A stretch of 64,000 nt of DNA from Cucumis sativus (Eukaryota > Streptophyta > Magnoliopsida > Cucurbitales > Cucurbitaceae): assembly GCF_000004075.3 (NCBI RefSeq), contig NC_026656.2, positions 13,702,001-13,766,000 on the forward strand, in the 5' to 3' direction. Shown here one piece after another: positions 12,134 to 25,592 of the stretch. A model generated the notes under the pieces. It ran no database searches. It was not told the origin of the DNA and worked only from the letters and a program-made list of their open reading frames with translations. Positions within the stretch are counted from its first letter, which is position 1. Every line of letters starts with the position of its first letter. The translations under genes and the position numbers were made by a program.

Positions 12134-15100
12134 ATGGCGTCGAAGGCTTCTTTGCCTTCACCTTCGGCAGATAGATCGGACCTGCCCGATGACACCCAGG
12201 TAATTAGATTTTCTTCCCTTTCATTTTCCTCTATTACCCAGAATTTAAAACGTAACTGCGGGCGAGAATCTGTTATAAATTTTGTTTTCTGGATATCATT
12301 TACGAGTATTGTTTTTTTTATTAAACTTGTCCATTTTGACGACGGCATTGTCAGAAATAGTTGTCGTTTCATCATCGTGTTTAAGTTTGTTTACATTTTG
12401 ATGAGATGCTTGATCCATTGGTGCCTTGATAACTTTCCAACGACATTCGGAAGTTTTAGCATTAAATCCTGGGGTTGTGTCATTGTGTATGTGTGTGTTT
12501 TGTTGCTTGGGAATGTACTTTGGCCAAATGGATAAACTTTATTGTTTGTTGTTTTTCTGCTCTTTGTTGGTGTAAATGGCTGCATCTTGTTCTGAGTGTA
12601 GTCTCTCTTTACTTTGGCCAAATGGACGACCTTTCTATAACTCCATTTATTCCCTCGCCTTTCCTTCAACTCATAATATTTCATACATCAATAAAATACA
12701 TGTTTTCTTAAAAAAAAAACAGCAAAACTTTTGTTAATATCTAAGCTTCTCTTCCTCTTTGGAGAGTTTATCATATATTTAACCTCCAACATTTTTCTTG
12801 ACTCTTATAATGCAGCTGAAACCACGAGGACAAGATCCTGCTTCTAAGGAAATCTTATCAGTCATTGAATTTCTAAAGAAGCAAGTTGCTGGGGAACGTT
12901 GTAACTCTGTACAGGTGCTTAAATCACAGTCGCCCAAATTTCTAATTTCATTGGCTAACTTAGTTGAGTTCTGCGTTCATATTGTATCAAATTGTTGATT
13001 TCTATTGGATCTTCATTGCTCTTTAGAAAAGAATGGAGGAAAACAAGCAGAAGTTGGCTGGCATCACCACTCACTTGTTGAAATCATCTACAGAAAGAAG
13101 GATAAGAAGGCTAAGTGATTCAGATAAGGGGGTGGATCTATTGACGAAGAGGCAGAAAGATGCACTTGATATGCAGAATGGTATAGACGTAAGTGATGGC
13201 GAAAATGACCGATCTCAAGAAGATGGCCATGCATCTTCTGCAGTTCTTCTTGGATCTAATGTTGCAGTAAGAAATGCTGTACGACCTATTAAGCTTCCTG
13301 AAGTTAAAAGATTGCCTCCTTATACTACATGGATATTTTTGGACAGGTTTGTTAAAGGTCAAGGCTACAGTCCTGCCCCTTGGGTTTTTTCATTTGTTTA
13401 AAAATAGTAATAATTAGGAATCTTTCTCTCTCCATATTTCCACTTCAACTTTGTAATGTAGGACATTTATACATAGTGTGCCTCACAGAAAAAAGATCTG
13501 CACTTTTGTTTGCGCCTTCTGCTTAAACCCCAGAAGACAATGTTGTGCCTTGAGCTTTAGAAAAACACAAAAATAAGTAATAGAAACTCTAGGGGAATGA
13601 AATAAAAACTTGAATTTTTTGTTTTTGTTTTTGTAAAACAATATATAAAAATTTTCATCAAGAAAATGAAAACAAACTAATGCTTAGAGATAAAATAAAA
13701 GTATCAAATATACCATAACTGAAAACTTCAGTGCAAGATAAAAACCTAAAACAAACCGAAGGGTAGGAAATAAGTAACAAAAAAGTACGATACACTTTAA
13801 ATTTTGAAATAAAAGCATCCCAACTTTGACAAATGACTGAAGAACTACTAGAGAGAACACCAATAAGTGATGGGGCATTGAACTATGTGAAGCCTTTAGG
13901 ATAGATAGTATCTTAGGTATGAGGAAATCCTAGCTTATCTGTGACTTGAAAGGTTTGTAATTTACTGTTTGCGCTTTTAATTAGTAGGCCAATGTTTGGT
14001 GGTCAAATGAAACTATATTATTAATTCACTTCTTATTAGTCTGTCTTTACTCTTTGCCTTACAATATCTTTGATATATGTTAAGCCAATCATTTCTGCTT
14101 ATGTGTAGAACTCAATCAGAAGAATTACTTATTTCATTAATAGTTATGATTTTGGTACAGAAATCAGAGAATGACTGAAGATCAATCTGTAGTGGGTCGA
14201 AGGAGAATTTATTATGGTCAAAGTGGAGGCGAAGCCCTCATTTGCAGTGACAGCGAGGAAGAAGTAATTGATGATGAAGAGGAAAAGAGAGATTTTGTGG
14301 ATTCTGAAGATTATATACTTCGGTTGGTACAACCAAATCAATTGTATTCAGACATATACTAATGATGAATGATATATTCAAGTTTCACTGTTAGTTGTTG
14401 TCCATAAGCTATTTTTTACAAGAAATGTAGGAAAAGACAGAGAAAAAACCAGGATGGTTATGAAGCTGAAGATAGTGAAAAAAGCATAAGTGTCTACTAT
14501 GCAAAACCTACATGGGACATGTTGGTAGACCAACATACTTGAAGAAAAAGATCAACATGCTTGTGGATTTGGTTTTTTGTATGGCCATATATTCTTCCAT
14601 TTTTACTCAATGAAACTTGTTGCAGTATCAATAATAGAAAGGCCAGCATGCTTGAATAAGTATTTCCCAAATGATCAGCTGACATACTTATATTAACACA
14701 AGTAGTTGAGTAGTTTAAGGAAATCTGGTGATAGCCGCTAATTTTGCCTCTTTGTACTGCTCTCATCTTTTTCTCCTTCAATGTTGGCTAACATGCACAT
14801 TGCACACGCTAGGTTTGCTCCTCCCCTTCTCTCTCCTCTCTCATTGAATCATAATCACCTCTCTTTTTCTTATCTCCTATCTATTGAAGCCTGTTCCCTT
14901 TCCCTTTTCATGGCTCTTAAGGTCTTGACTCCTAGCCAGTTGGCTACTGCCCTCTTTTTTACTTCAAGTTGGTCTCTTCTTCTCATTCTCATGCGCAAAG
15001 AACTTTATTTGTCACCTTTTGATCTTCTGTAGAATCACAACTTTCTAATTTCATGATAGCATCTCAAATTCTCAATAACACTAACTCCTTTATCACATGC

Positions 15101-18100
15101 CTGCTCCAGATCCTTTTTTAGGTTATAGCACTTTTCTTCCTCCTCCAAGCCCTATGATTTCTGTGCAATACGTTGTTTGAGAATTACTTATCTCAAATTC
15201 AGACATCATAAAATTTTATTTCTTCTTTGAAGTCGTTTGAGAATCATCAGACAGATTTTCCAATTAATGTTGACTTTTTTTTCATATGCTAAATGTTATC
15301 TCTGATCATCGTTAGTTTAACATTTCAATTGGATGTATGATGGACAAGTTCTCTTTTCTTTTTCCCTTGTTGCAAAAACTATGAAATAACTAGCTATTTT
15401 TTGTCTTGACAGGATGACTATGAAAGAAATTGGTTCATCAGATCTGGTGCTAGAGTCACTTGCCAGTTGTTTCTCTAGAAGTCCCGGTGAAATAAAGGTA
15501 TGGAATTCTATATCGCATAATATAAAATTTAGATGAGCTTTTCTTCTCTGCTTCATCTGATTAAAACTGGTCATAGAGTGTAAGCTTTGGTCCAGCTGTT
15601 TCCCATTTGCTTTGTGCTGGCTTTACAGAGATATGAAACACCATCAAACATCTTATACAGGCCAGATATGAAGTGCTTACCCAGGGAGAAAAGGCTATAG
15701 GGTATTTCAATAATAGGATCAATGAGGAGATCTCACATATTGGAAGTACTCTTCTTGATAAAGATCTTGATGCAGCTCTTGATTCTTTTGACAATCTATT
15801 TTGCCGTCGTTGCCTTGTAAGTTTTCTGTAATTGCTCTTCTCTGAGTTGTATTTATAATATTTTACTCAATATTTGATACGTTTTCTTGCTACAGGTCTT
15901 TGATTGTAGACTACATGGTTGTTCCCAAGATCTTGTTTTTCCTGTAAGTTTATGCTAAAAGATAATCTTGTATATACGTGATTGTATGTATGTATTTTGT
16001 TGTATCTATCTTATGAATAAATGTTATGTTGTCATTGATTGAAATTATTGTTCTAAAATAAAACTCAGGCTGAGAAACAACCTAAATGGGGCACCGTAGG
16101 TGAGGAAAATGTACCCTGTGGTCCACTCTGCTATCGATCAGTATGTGTTGGTTTTTTCTACTATTATGATTTCGTTGGTTTGATTATTGAACAATATTTG
16201 TGTTATGCATATCAATAGTCAAAACCTTGTATATTTGTTCACAGGTACTGAAATCAGACAAAAATGGTATAGGGGGTTCTCCACTTCGCAGTGACTTGGA
16301 AGAAAAACATCCCATGTCATCTGATGGTACTGGAGCTCAAATCTCCACAAAGAAGAAATCTTCTTGTAAAGCTGGTCGAAGAAGAGCAAAGTCTTATCAA
16401 AGTGAAAGTGCCTCATCAAATGCAAAGAACATATCAGAAAGCAGTGAGTCAGAGAATGGACCCAGGCAGGATGGGAATACTATTCATCAATCACCTCCAC
16501 CAAATTCTAAGATAACAGCAGTGGGTGGAGTTCGAAAAAGAAACAGCAAGCGTGTTGCTGAGCGTGTTCTCATTTGCATGCAGAAACGGCAGAAGAAAAT
16601 GGCTGCTTCCGAGTCAGAATCTCTAGCCAGTGTAGGTCATTGTCCAAATGACGTGAAATTAAAATCTAACTCATGTAAAGAAAATGACGATACTAGTTCT
16701 TCTTCACGTAAGAATATTAGATCTCCTACACCTGGAAGACCTAGGAGGAGGGAATCCCTGACTCAGAAATGCAACAAATTTGAGCAGAATGAAACACTCA
16801 ATAATTCATTAAATGAGATTATTACTCATCTACCAGCCGACAGTTGTGATGACAACTCAAGGAAAGAAGAGTGTGTGGATGAAAACTTATGGAAGCAGGA
16901 CTTGGCCGATGATAAATCTTGGAAGCCTATTGAAAAAGGTCTCTATGAGAAGGGTATTGAGATTTTTGGTAGGAACAGGTCTGTGCATACTGTTACGTTT
17001 TCTTGTTTAACTTTAGCATATCTTACCGATGTTATTCCATGTAAGCTTGATTCTATGATTTAGCAAATTTGATTCTTTCCAATGGTTTTGTATCCTGTGA
17101 AACAGCAATGGAGAAATTATTTAATCCTACATCATACAGGCTTCTAGGCATTACTACAGTTTTTGTTGTTTCCATTTGCCTACTGCATATCTTGTCTGAT
17201 CTTTGGAGTTATAGGCTTATGGTATATTGTAAATTTCTCATTTTTCTCTGGGAAATTTGTTAGCATCTTGAATTTGGAACACAAAGTATTAATTTGGTAA
17301 ATTGGATATAGTTAAGACCAACAGTTTTATACATATAGTGATAGGATTTGCTATATGTAGATTCGAACATTGTTGTTGGAGTTTGTGCACATTATAATTT
17401 TTATGGTTTTCATCTTTCATATAGCTGCTTAATAGCAAGGAATTTACTAAATGGGATGAAGACCTGTTGGGAAATTTTTCAATACATGAATTACTCTGAA
17501 AACAAGAATTGCAGCCAAGTGGGTGATGGATCAAATCCTCATCTTGAAGGTTACACCAAGGTTGGGATTTTTTAAAAGTTTTTCTATTCAAGATATTGAC
17601 TGTAGTTAGGAGAGTTTCGTTGTTCCTTTTTGATAGTTTCATTTACTATACTTTATGCTTATTTTGTTGTTACCTTTTTGACTTTTAGGCTTCTTTTTCT
17701 CCTTGTGTATTACATTTTGGAATATTTCTCTTTTTCGTCTTCTTAATAAAAACTGTGGTATCTTTTTCCAGAGAAACAAAGGTTAGATTTTGGAATCATG
17801 ATCAATATGCTTCCAGTTTGCCTCTCTCGTGTTCCATTTTTATCACCGTCTGCATTTTTTTCCCCTTTAGTACTAAGTTCAATGATGAAATTTTCAGGGT
17901 AGTAATGAGGTGAGAAGAAGGTCGAGATTCTTACGTAGAAGGGGTAGAGTTCGTCGACTAAAATATACTTGGAAATCAGCTGCTTACCATTCAATTCGGA
18001 AACGAATAACTGAAAGGAAAGATCAGCCGTGCAGACAATATAATCCATGTGGTTGCCAAACTGCCTGTGGAAAGCAGTGTGCCTGTCTTTTAAATGGCAC

Positions 18101-20848
18101 CTGCTGTGAGAAGTACTGTGGGTGAGTCCTTAGATTCAGAAATCAATTATTTTATGGTTTCTCATCATAGAATGGGGATGGCATTTGAATTTCGTTTTTC
18201 TTTGTTCGCATAGTGTTATTCATATATTTTACGACCTCTTTCATGATTATTGGCTTTGAGACTCATTTGGTTTATCTTAATCTTTATTATTTTAATTTTT
18301 TTATATGCATCATTTTTGTAGAAAATATTAATGATCCATTTATATTTTAATCTTTCAATTGACATTTAAAGGTGCCCCAAGAGTTGCAAGAATCGTTTTA
18401 GAGGATGCCACTGTGCCAAAAGTCAATGTCGTAGTCGTCAATGTCCTTGTTTTGCAGCAGATAGAGAATGTGATCCAGATGTCTGTAGGAATTGTTGGGT
18501 CAGGTGAGTTCATTTTATTTATTTTCAATCGTTTGTTGAGATGTTATTTAGAATAGGAATGATAAGGGACTATGTATGTGAGTATGATAAGCTCATGAAT
18601 GTCTGCCAATCTTTTCGATCTTTTATTTAGTTGTTTTTCATAAACTGTACATCTGGTGAGAATCAACAAATAAGCAAGATTTTCAGGAAATCTAGAATCT
18701 TTTACATTCCTCATGTCATTGCATGTTTCCTATTTATAAAATTCTGTTCTAAATATGCTTACTGGCAGATGGTACTTTTAACTTTGGTAGCTGTTTTCAT
18801 TTAAAAAATGTTTATTGCTGAAAGCCGTTTGTTGTTATCAAAAAAAAAAAAAAGGATAGCTGGTTTTAGATAAGAACATCCATGTCTGCATTTAACGATC
18901 TAGTCATCATTCCATTAGTTCAAAGTTAAATCAGGGACCATTTAGAACTATTTTGATATGAGGGACCAAAGCAAAGTGTATCTTTTGAAACCTCGGGGAC
19001 CAAATAGACATCAACTTCAAGTCCAAGGTACCAAAAGTGCATTTTGTCCATTATTTGATTTGTGTACTTGTGTGCATGGTTGTACATGTCATGGATCAAT
19101 CAGTTATTAGATTTTACCTTTTTGCTTTTTCCCGAGTGCATTTCGCTGTGCACATTGACTTACTGTGCAACTTGTCTTTGTAGCTGTGGTGATGGTACTC
19201 TTGGGGTTCCCAACCAAAGAGGTGATAATTATGAGTGCAGGAACATGAAGCTTCTTCTCAAACAACAACAAAGAGTAATCACATCTTTACTGTTTCTTTT
19301 CAGTTATTTCTTAGTTTTTCAAACTTAGTGTAAGGCTTTTGTTGTTAGTTTTATTGCATTATGTTGAAGCATAACTGGCTCATGACTACAATAACTTTAA
19401 TGCTGTATACATTATAAATTGTTCTTGGTAGGAAACAGCATGTTCTGTTTGGATGTTTTTTTGTGCAATTATTAACAAAAGTTATCAAGGTAGATTCTAA
19501 CTCGATGACATCTTTTAGGCCTTTGGCCATGTACCTTAAAGTGGTTGTATCAGTGTTTTTTAATTGAACTTGGTGATCTTAGTAATTTTTTTTCCTTATC
19601 CTGGCTGATTATGTACGAAGAAGCTACAGGCAAGTTTTGATAAGTCAAGTTAAAATTTAATTCTTTCGTATATGTGTGCTTTGGAAGGCTTGTGGGTTCT
19701 TCTAACCGAAAGGGTTTAGGATTTGGGGGGCGGGGAGGGGGTGCCCTAGAAGGGATCTTGTAGAGCTAATAGCATCCAAATCAACCCATAAACAATCCTA
19801 TTTCGAAGGAAAAATCAAGAAATTTCAGATCAGCCATTCTTTTGGGTTTCTATAGGAAAAGGCATTTTCTTTTCACTTCTTTCTCAACTAGTATGAAATT
19901 ATACTATCAATCTAAGGTTTTAGGTTCAATCTCCCACCCCACACATTGTCTTTTTATTTCTTCTCTGTAACTAATTATAATTGGGAAAGTTTGTCGTGAC
20001 GTTCATGGCTTTGAGACTGGAACATCTTTTTGTATTCCAGGAGGGATTCGGTTACAGTTTGTTATTGATGGGAGTTTACTGTGATAGTTTCTTGATTCCT
20101 GTTTGGTTCCGATTTGTTAGGTGTTACTCGGAAGATCTGATATATCTGGTTGGGGAGCATTTCTAAAGGTAACGTCAAGTTCAATCTACGGTAAACTTAT
20201 CTTCTAATGCTGCCTGCCTTGCTAAATTGTGTCGCCACCTCCAGAATAGCGTTGGCAAACACGAATATCTTGGCGAGTATACTGGGGAGTTAATTTCACA
20301 TAGGGAGGCTGATAAGCGAGGCAAAATATATGATCGTGAAAACTCGTCGTTTCTGTTCAATTTGAATGACCAGGCATGTTTCTGTTCTTACATATCTGGA
20401 AACACTAGCATTGTCTACACTTTAATTCATTTTGGTAATAATTTGTGGACTCCTAATGCAAGTTCTGACATGATTTTGTATGGTTTCTTTAGTTTGTTCT
20501 TGATGCGTATCGAAAGGGCGATAAACTAAAATTTGCTAATCATTCTCCAGATCCAAACTGCTACGCCAAGGTACATGTACACTCTATGCATCTTTTTGTC
20601 GAAATCTGCTAACAATTCCATAACGCCTCCATTCAACTTCTAATCATCTATTGCAGGTCATCATGGTGGCAGGAGATCACCGGGTTGGTATATTTGCCAA
20701 GGAAAGAATCAGTGCTGGGGAGGAACTCTTTTATGATTATAGATACGAGCCTGATCGAGCCCCGGCTTGGGCTAGGAAGCCTGAGGCATCAGGATCAAAA
20801 AAGGATGATGGTGCTCCATCGAGCGGTCGAGCAAAGAAACTCGCATAA
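12134..20848 (+). CDS. CLF: CURLY LEAF-type histone H3K27 methyltransferase, 17 exons
   Basis: Exons: 12134-12199, 12816-12914, 13027-13346, 14161-14322, 15413-15497, 15661-15816, 15896-15943, 16069-16140, 16245-16978, 17425-17560, 17898-18121, 18372-18503, 19184-19274, 20121-20168, 20245-20373, 20493-20570, 20657-20848 (923 aa; Arabidopsis CLF is about 902). This is the catalytic subunit of PRC2, which trimethylates H3 Lys27 in nuclear chromatin to keep flowering and homeotic genes silent. Seen: N-terminal KRMEENKQ and [16 protein letters not shown] blocks; an acidic stretch; a C5 cysteine block near residues 291-336 ([13 protein letters not shown]); a long serine- and lysine-rich middle; a basic [15 protein letters not shown] segment; a CXC domain from about 669 to 745; and a SET domain with YTGE, NHS at about 849-851 and FYDYRY at about 885. 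The C-terminus [16 protein letters not shown] is CLF-specific rather than SWINGER-like. Intron 15 has a GC donor. The gene appears complete. Confidence 0.96.
18880..19050. repeat. Repeat-like segment in CLF intron 12
   Basis: Phrases such as 'CAGGGACCATTTAGAACTA', 'GAGGGACCAAAGCAAAGT' and 'GGGGACCAAATAGACATC' recur in a pattern familiar from degraded plant repeats. This suggests an old inserted element in the intron. Its class is not determined. Confidence 0.35.
20374..20492 (+). other. GC-AG intron 15 of CLF inside the SET domain
   Basis: The exon ends AATGACCAG and the intron starts GCATGT. The next exon starts TTTGTTCTTGATGC after CTTTAG. The joined protein [13 protein letters not shown] is exactly the conserved CLF text. 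The nearby GT (four bases on) would break the frame. Confidence 0.85.
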
Positions 20849-22654
20849 TTTAACGATTCATTCGAGACGTGGTAAGTTGAAAATTATTGTTATTCTTTTA
20901 GACAAAAGAAGCAGTCCTCATTGATGGTAGATGATAGGTGTTATTCTTGGATCAATTTGTAGAGAAAGATCATTACTTACTTCCATAGGAAAATTTAGAC
21001 TCGATTTTTACTTACGATCCCCCTTTGAGATTTGGCCACATTGAAGTGAAAAGCTTGAGTGTTGGGGGTGGAGAGGATACAACAGACGTTTATGATTCAA
21101 ACTGACACTCTGATTGGTTCATTGTTTAAAGAACAGATGGGAGAGAATTCAAAGCCAAGAATTTCATCCTTTTCTTCTTTGAATTGCCAAATTACTATAT
21201 CCCTTGTATGATCTTGAATTCACTTGATTGACTTGCAAGAGGCTATATTTGTTTATCATTCGAAGCCATATCTAACAATTCAAACCGAGCTACTTTTGCG
21301 TGTTTTGCTTTTTGCAATATATACTTTTTTTTTCTTATCACACACCTATTACAATTAAACTAGATTTGCAAACACGAACAGAAAAAATCCAATCCTTTTC
21401 ATTTCTTTATACTCTTCATATAAAAATAATGAAGAGTATAAAATAAATTAACACATCATTTTAAAATTATTCGGATAGTATATACTAGGATAGTATTAAA
21501 AATTTTGCAACAAACAACCGAAACCAATGCATCGAAGAAGATAGATTTAAAAATGGCATGAATTGTGAGTAATATATTATGAAGGCAATCTGCAGAATGC
21601 AGAAGGGAAGATGGCCTACCATGTGATGAGCACTCAATTGAAAAAGTACTTCTCAAAGTTAAAAGCATTCAAAAGCTGTCCCCAAATTTCAACTTCAACC
21701 CCTCTCATTCATTCATTACCTTATCATTTCAATCCTTTTCATTTCTTAATGAGGAAGAACATAGAAGTGACATTTTTACCGATTTCAACTAGTTTTACTT
21801 TTGACTTTGAAGACAATTGTGTTTCTATAAAAAATCAACTGAAAAATGAGTTAAATTAGTGTTGGGTAAACTTTAGTTTTAAATGTAAAAAATATGAATA
21901 CTTCTATTTTAAACGTGATAAAGTAAGTCATAACATTAGAAAGATTATACTAAATTGTTGTGATTAACAATTTTGACTCAATAGACTTCCTATCAAAATT
22001 TGCATCTAATAGTTTTCTTTAAATTATAAGCTTATTTAAAAAGAAATAGGTTTAATACATAAATTTTAATTTATAAAAAATACAACATGTGACTAAAAAA
22101 GTGATTTTAACAAATTCAATCTTACTAAACACCCAAACCAAATAAGAGGTAATGAAAGCAATTTTAGATACAACTTTAGTCCAACTAACATAACTTTTAA
22201 AATATTCTACTATTACTTCCATGATTTCATATGAAGGTTTGAATATAAGAATTGTTTTGAATAGGCTTTTTTGCTGCTAAAAAATCATTGAAGTGCAAGA
22301 AAGTGTTTCTTCTAATAACCGAAAAAGTCATTCTTGACGAACCCTAAAACGATACTGATGGAGAGTAGAATAAAGTAAGATAAGGGTATTGAGAAGAAGG
22401 AATTTAGAAGTCCAAGAAGATGCAAAAAGGAGATATGGTACAAAACGACATAGTTTCAAGATCCTTAAATGAAATAAATAAAGTATGAAAGAGAGCAATG
22501 AAAAGAAATATAAAGTGGTTTAAGTTTGTCTTAAAATAAGAGAAGAATTAAAGCTAAGGGAAGGAAGAAGAAAATCCCGCGTTTGATACCCAAAATTTGT
22601 CATCTTCCCTTTTGCTTTGCTCGATCTTCTTCTCTCTACTGCCTGAGCTCTGCA
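20849..22654. other. Spacer between CLF and PLC genes
   Basis: The first few hundred bases are probably the CLF 3' untranslated region. The rest is AT-rich with no recognised gene. The open frames at 21456-21668 (minus) and 21611-21859 (plus) overlap each other and resemble nothing known. The last 100 bases are pyrimidine-rich, as in a leader of the PLC gene. Confidence 0.6.
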
Positions 22655-25592
22655 ATGTTATCAACCAGTTTATGGGAAATTCCTTCTTCGTCTGCCATTT
22701 TGTACATCTTTCTGACTCTGTTCTCATTCCTTATTTCCATTTCATTCGCTTGCTTTAATGGAAATTGCCAGGTTCTTGCTTCATTTTCTACTGAATCTCG
22801 ATGTGGGTCTTCTTTTTTTTTTTTTTCCCTTTTTCCTTTCTGGGTTTTCATTGAACTTTGAGAATCTTCAGGTTTTGGAAGCTTGTACGGATGCTACGGA
22901 TTGTGGGTCAGGTCTCTATTGTGGGAATTGCCCTGCTTCTGGCAAGAACCAACCTGTTTGTACCAGAGGCCAAGCTATCGTTCCCACTTCTGTTGTACGT
23001 TTTTTAGTTGATAGATTGCTTTAGAATGGTGGATTAATTGAATGATTGTATGCGATTTTGTTTGATTTTGATTTTTTTTTCTCTCTCTGAGATTTAGATT
23101 AATGGGTTGCCATTCAACAAGTACACTTGGTTAGTGACTCATAACTCGTTCAGTATTGTTGATGCTCCGCAATTGGATGGAGTTCAGAGATTGACGTTTT
23201 ACAATCAAGAGGATACTGTAACTAATCAATTAAGAGTATGTGATTTCAAGCTTGTTGTTTATTGCTATTTTGATCTGTATTTTTCTTGGATTTTGGAAGA
23301 CAAATTATGCATCTCGTCTTTTACGTTATAAATTTGTTTGTGTTTTAGATATTGTTGTATGATATAATATTAAATTTACCTTCTAATTTAAGGTTTTTAG
23401 TCCACCAATGATTTAATATAGAATCAGAGTAAGTGATCTAGGAGGTCACGTGTTCAAACCCCTCCAATGTTATATTTACTCTCTAATTAATATGGATTTC
23501 TACTTGTTGGGTCTTTTTCACGTTGAGAATGTTAAATGACATAATATTAAATTCGTCTCCACTCGTTAGCTTAAGTTTTTGGGTCGATAAGTTATTTGAC
23601 ATAAATGTTTCATTTTACTCTCTGTTTGCTGTATTCAGTTCTTTTACTAGTAAGCATTGTTGATCTTTTATGTTTCTCGATTTCACTTTCTCTTCAGAAT
23701 GGAGTGAGGGGACTGATGCTGGATATGTATGATTTCCAAAACGATATCTGGCTCTGCCATTCATTCAGGGGACAATGTTTCAACTTCACTGCTTTTGTAA
23801 TCGATCTTCTTCTTCCATCTTCCATTTTTTTCCAATTTATGATGTTGAAAAATGAAAATTTTGTTTGGCCCTTTTGGTTCTGTAAGCAAGATTGTGAATT
23901 TGTGACTATTGATATTTGGGTGTTCTCAGCAACCAGCAATTAACACATTAAGAGAAGTGGAAGCATTCTTAACTGAGAACCCAACTGAAATTGTGACCAT
24001 TATAATTGAAGACTATGTTCATACTCCAAAGGGGTTGATAAATTTATTCACCAATGCTGGGCTGGACAAATACTGGTTTCCAGTATCCAAGATGCCAAAG
24101 AAGGGAGAAGATTGGCCTACAGTCACTGAAATGGTGCAACAGAATCATCGGCTTCTTGTTTTCACATCCATCGCATCAAAGGAAGCCGAGGAAGGAATTG
24201 CTTACCAGTGGAAGTACATGTTGGAAAACGAACGTAAGCGTAAATTGAATGCAATATTATTCATGACTTTGAGTTTTGTCTTGAATCTTGATGATGAATA
24301 AGTTCATAATGTTTGGATTTCAGCCGGCGATCCTGGAGTTGTACCTGGTTCATGCCCAAACCGAAGAGAATCGAAACCACTGAGATCAAGAAGTTCTTCT
24401 CTGTTCCTTCAGAATTACTTCCCTACATATCCAGTGGAAGCTGAGGCTTGCAAGGAGCATGCCAATCCACTTTTTAATATGATCTCCACATGCTATAAAG
24501 CATCTGGGATCTTGCCAAACTTTTTGGCTGTTAATTTTTACATGGTACGAGTTTAGTTCACTTAACAACGAGTATCAACTGAAATTTACAATGAGTAACA
24601 TATCATGATGAAAATGATGCAGAGAAGTGAAGGCGGAGGAGTCTTCGATGCTTTGGATAAGATCAGTGGCCAGACGCTATGTGGGTGTAGCACACTTGCT
24701 GCCTGCCAGGTTTGTCCAGACAAGTTTTCAAATTGCTCACTATGTTGAAGTTTATTAATATGAATTAGTTTACATTTGGTCAATCACTCCTGATTTTTTT
24801 TGTTTCTCAAATAGAAAGGCTTTTATTTTTAACTTGATCGAAATACAGGTCACTGCTTATTCCAAAAAAATTGTTTTTCATTGTTTACCCCAAATAGTAT
24901 TTGCAAATATATTTGTGATTCTTCTATCCTTTCCTTTTATAGTTTATTTTTACAATAATTGCAAGACATTATATATTTGAATAACAGTGAAAAATCTGTT
25001 TTGGGGACATCAAAAGCAGCAATTATTCATTATTTTGCTTCTACCTTCTAGTATAAAAACCAATTCGAGAAATATTTTTATCAAGCCATTCATGAAAGAA
25101 AAAATTATGTTTTATTTTTAAAAACACAAGGCGCCTTTCTTATAACACTTTCCAAAACATGTCAGCTCAGCTGTTACAAGTTGACAGTTGTTTTTGTCCT
25201 TGCCACAACATCCTTTGAACCCATAATTGAACCAATTTAGGTTCCATTTTGGGGAATTATCCACAAGATGCTTGGTGGTTTGGTATATTGAATTGTGATT
25301 CTGCAAAGTTTATATTAATGCGACATTGACATCCCCTTAAATATTCATTTACCATGACATCTTATTGGTGATTTTCCAGGCTGGAGCTCCTCCTGGTACT
25401 TGCAAGAGTATTCCAGCACCCAACACTGGCTCAATGAGCAGTACCTCTGGCAGTTTTACCGGGTCTGTTCAATTCTCGAAATCATCAGCTTCGAGAGTCC
25501 ATTCACCGAACCTCTTGGTCCTCTGGTTTTTCTACTTACCATTGCTGGCACTCTTAAAAACCACAATCAACACTCATCTAATTGGATTTTGA
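22655..25592 (+). CDS. PI-PLC X domain-containing protein (At5g67130-like), 8 exons
   Basis: Exons: 22655-22771, 22872-22994, 23098-23235, 23698-23796, 23930-24233, 24324-24544, 24623-24709, 25380-25592 (433 aa). The family has the fold of bacterial-type phosphatidylinositol phospholipase C; its plant substrate is not settled. Seen: a hydrophobic N-terminal signal (about 12-33); a cysteine-rich block (ACTDATDCGSGLYCGNCP); THNSFS with the first catalytic-type His; MLDMYDF; LCHSFRGQ with the second His; and EIVTIIIEDY. A serine/glycine-rich spacer leads to a hydrophobic C-terminal tail (NLLVLWFFYLPLLALL), typical of a GPI-anchor signal, so the protein is probably on the outer plasma membrane or in the wall. 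An in-frame ATG at 22583 would add 24 residues before the signal. The later ATG is preferred because it puts the signal first. The gene is convergent with the F-box gene downstream. Confidence 0.95.
23345..23600 (+). repeat. Degraded dispersed repeat with tRNA-like box in PLC intron 3
   Basis: Two similar phrases (around 'ATAATATTAAATTTACCTTC' and 'ATAATATTAAATTCGTCTCC') flank a middle that reads GAGGTCACGTGTTCAAACCCCTCC. That middle resembles the T-arm/B-box of a tRNA-derived element. This combination is widespread in dicot introns. It is probably a SINE-like or short LTR-derived remnant. Confidence 0.4.

Noticed and set aside
12002..12535. Frame over the TG tract and CLF exon 1 (177 codons)
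   Set aside because: It is not CLF: the real start at 12134 is in this frame only for exon 1. The upstream Cys-Val run is simple repeat, and the rest is intron 1.
24280..24300. Resemblance to miR172 (AATCTTGATGATG) in PLC intron 5
   Set aside because: Only about 13-14 bases match, there is no pairing arm nearby, and it sits within an ordinary short intron.
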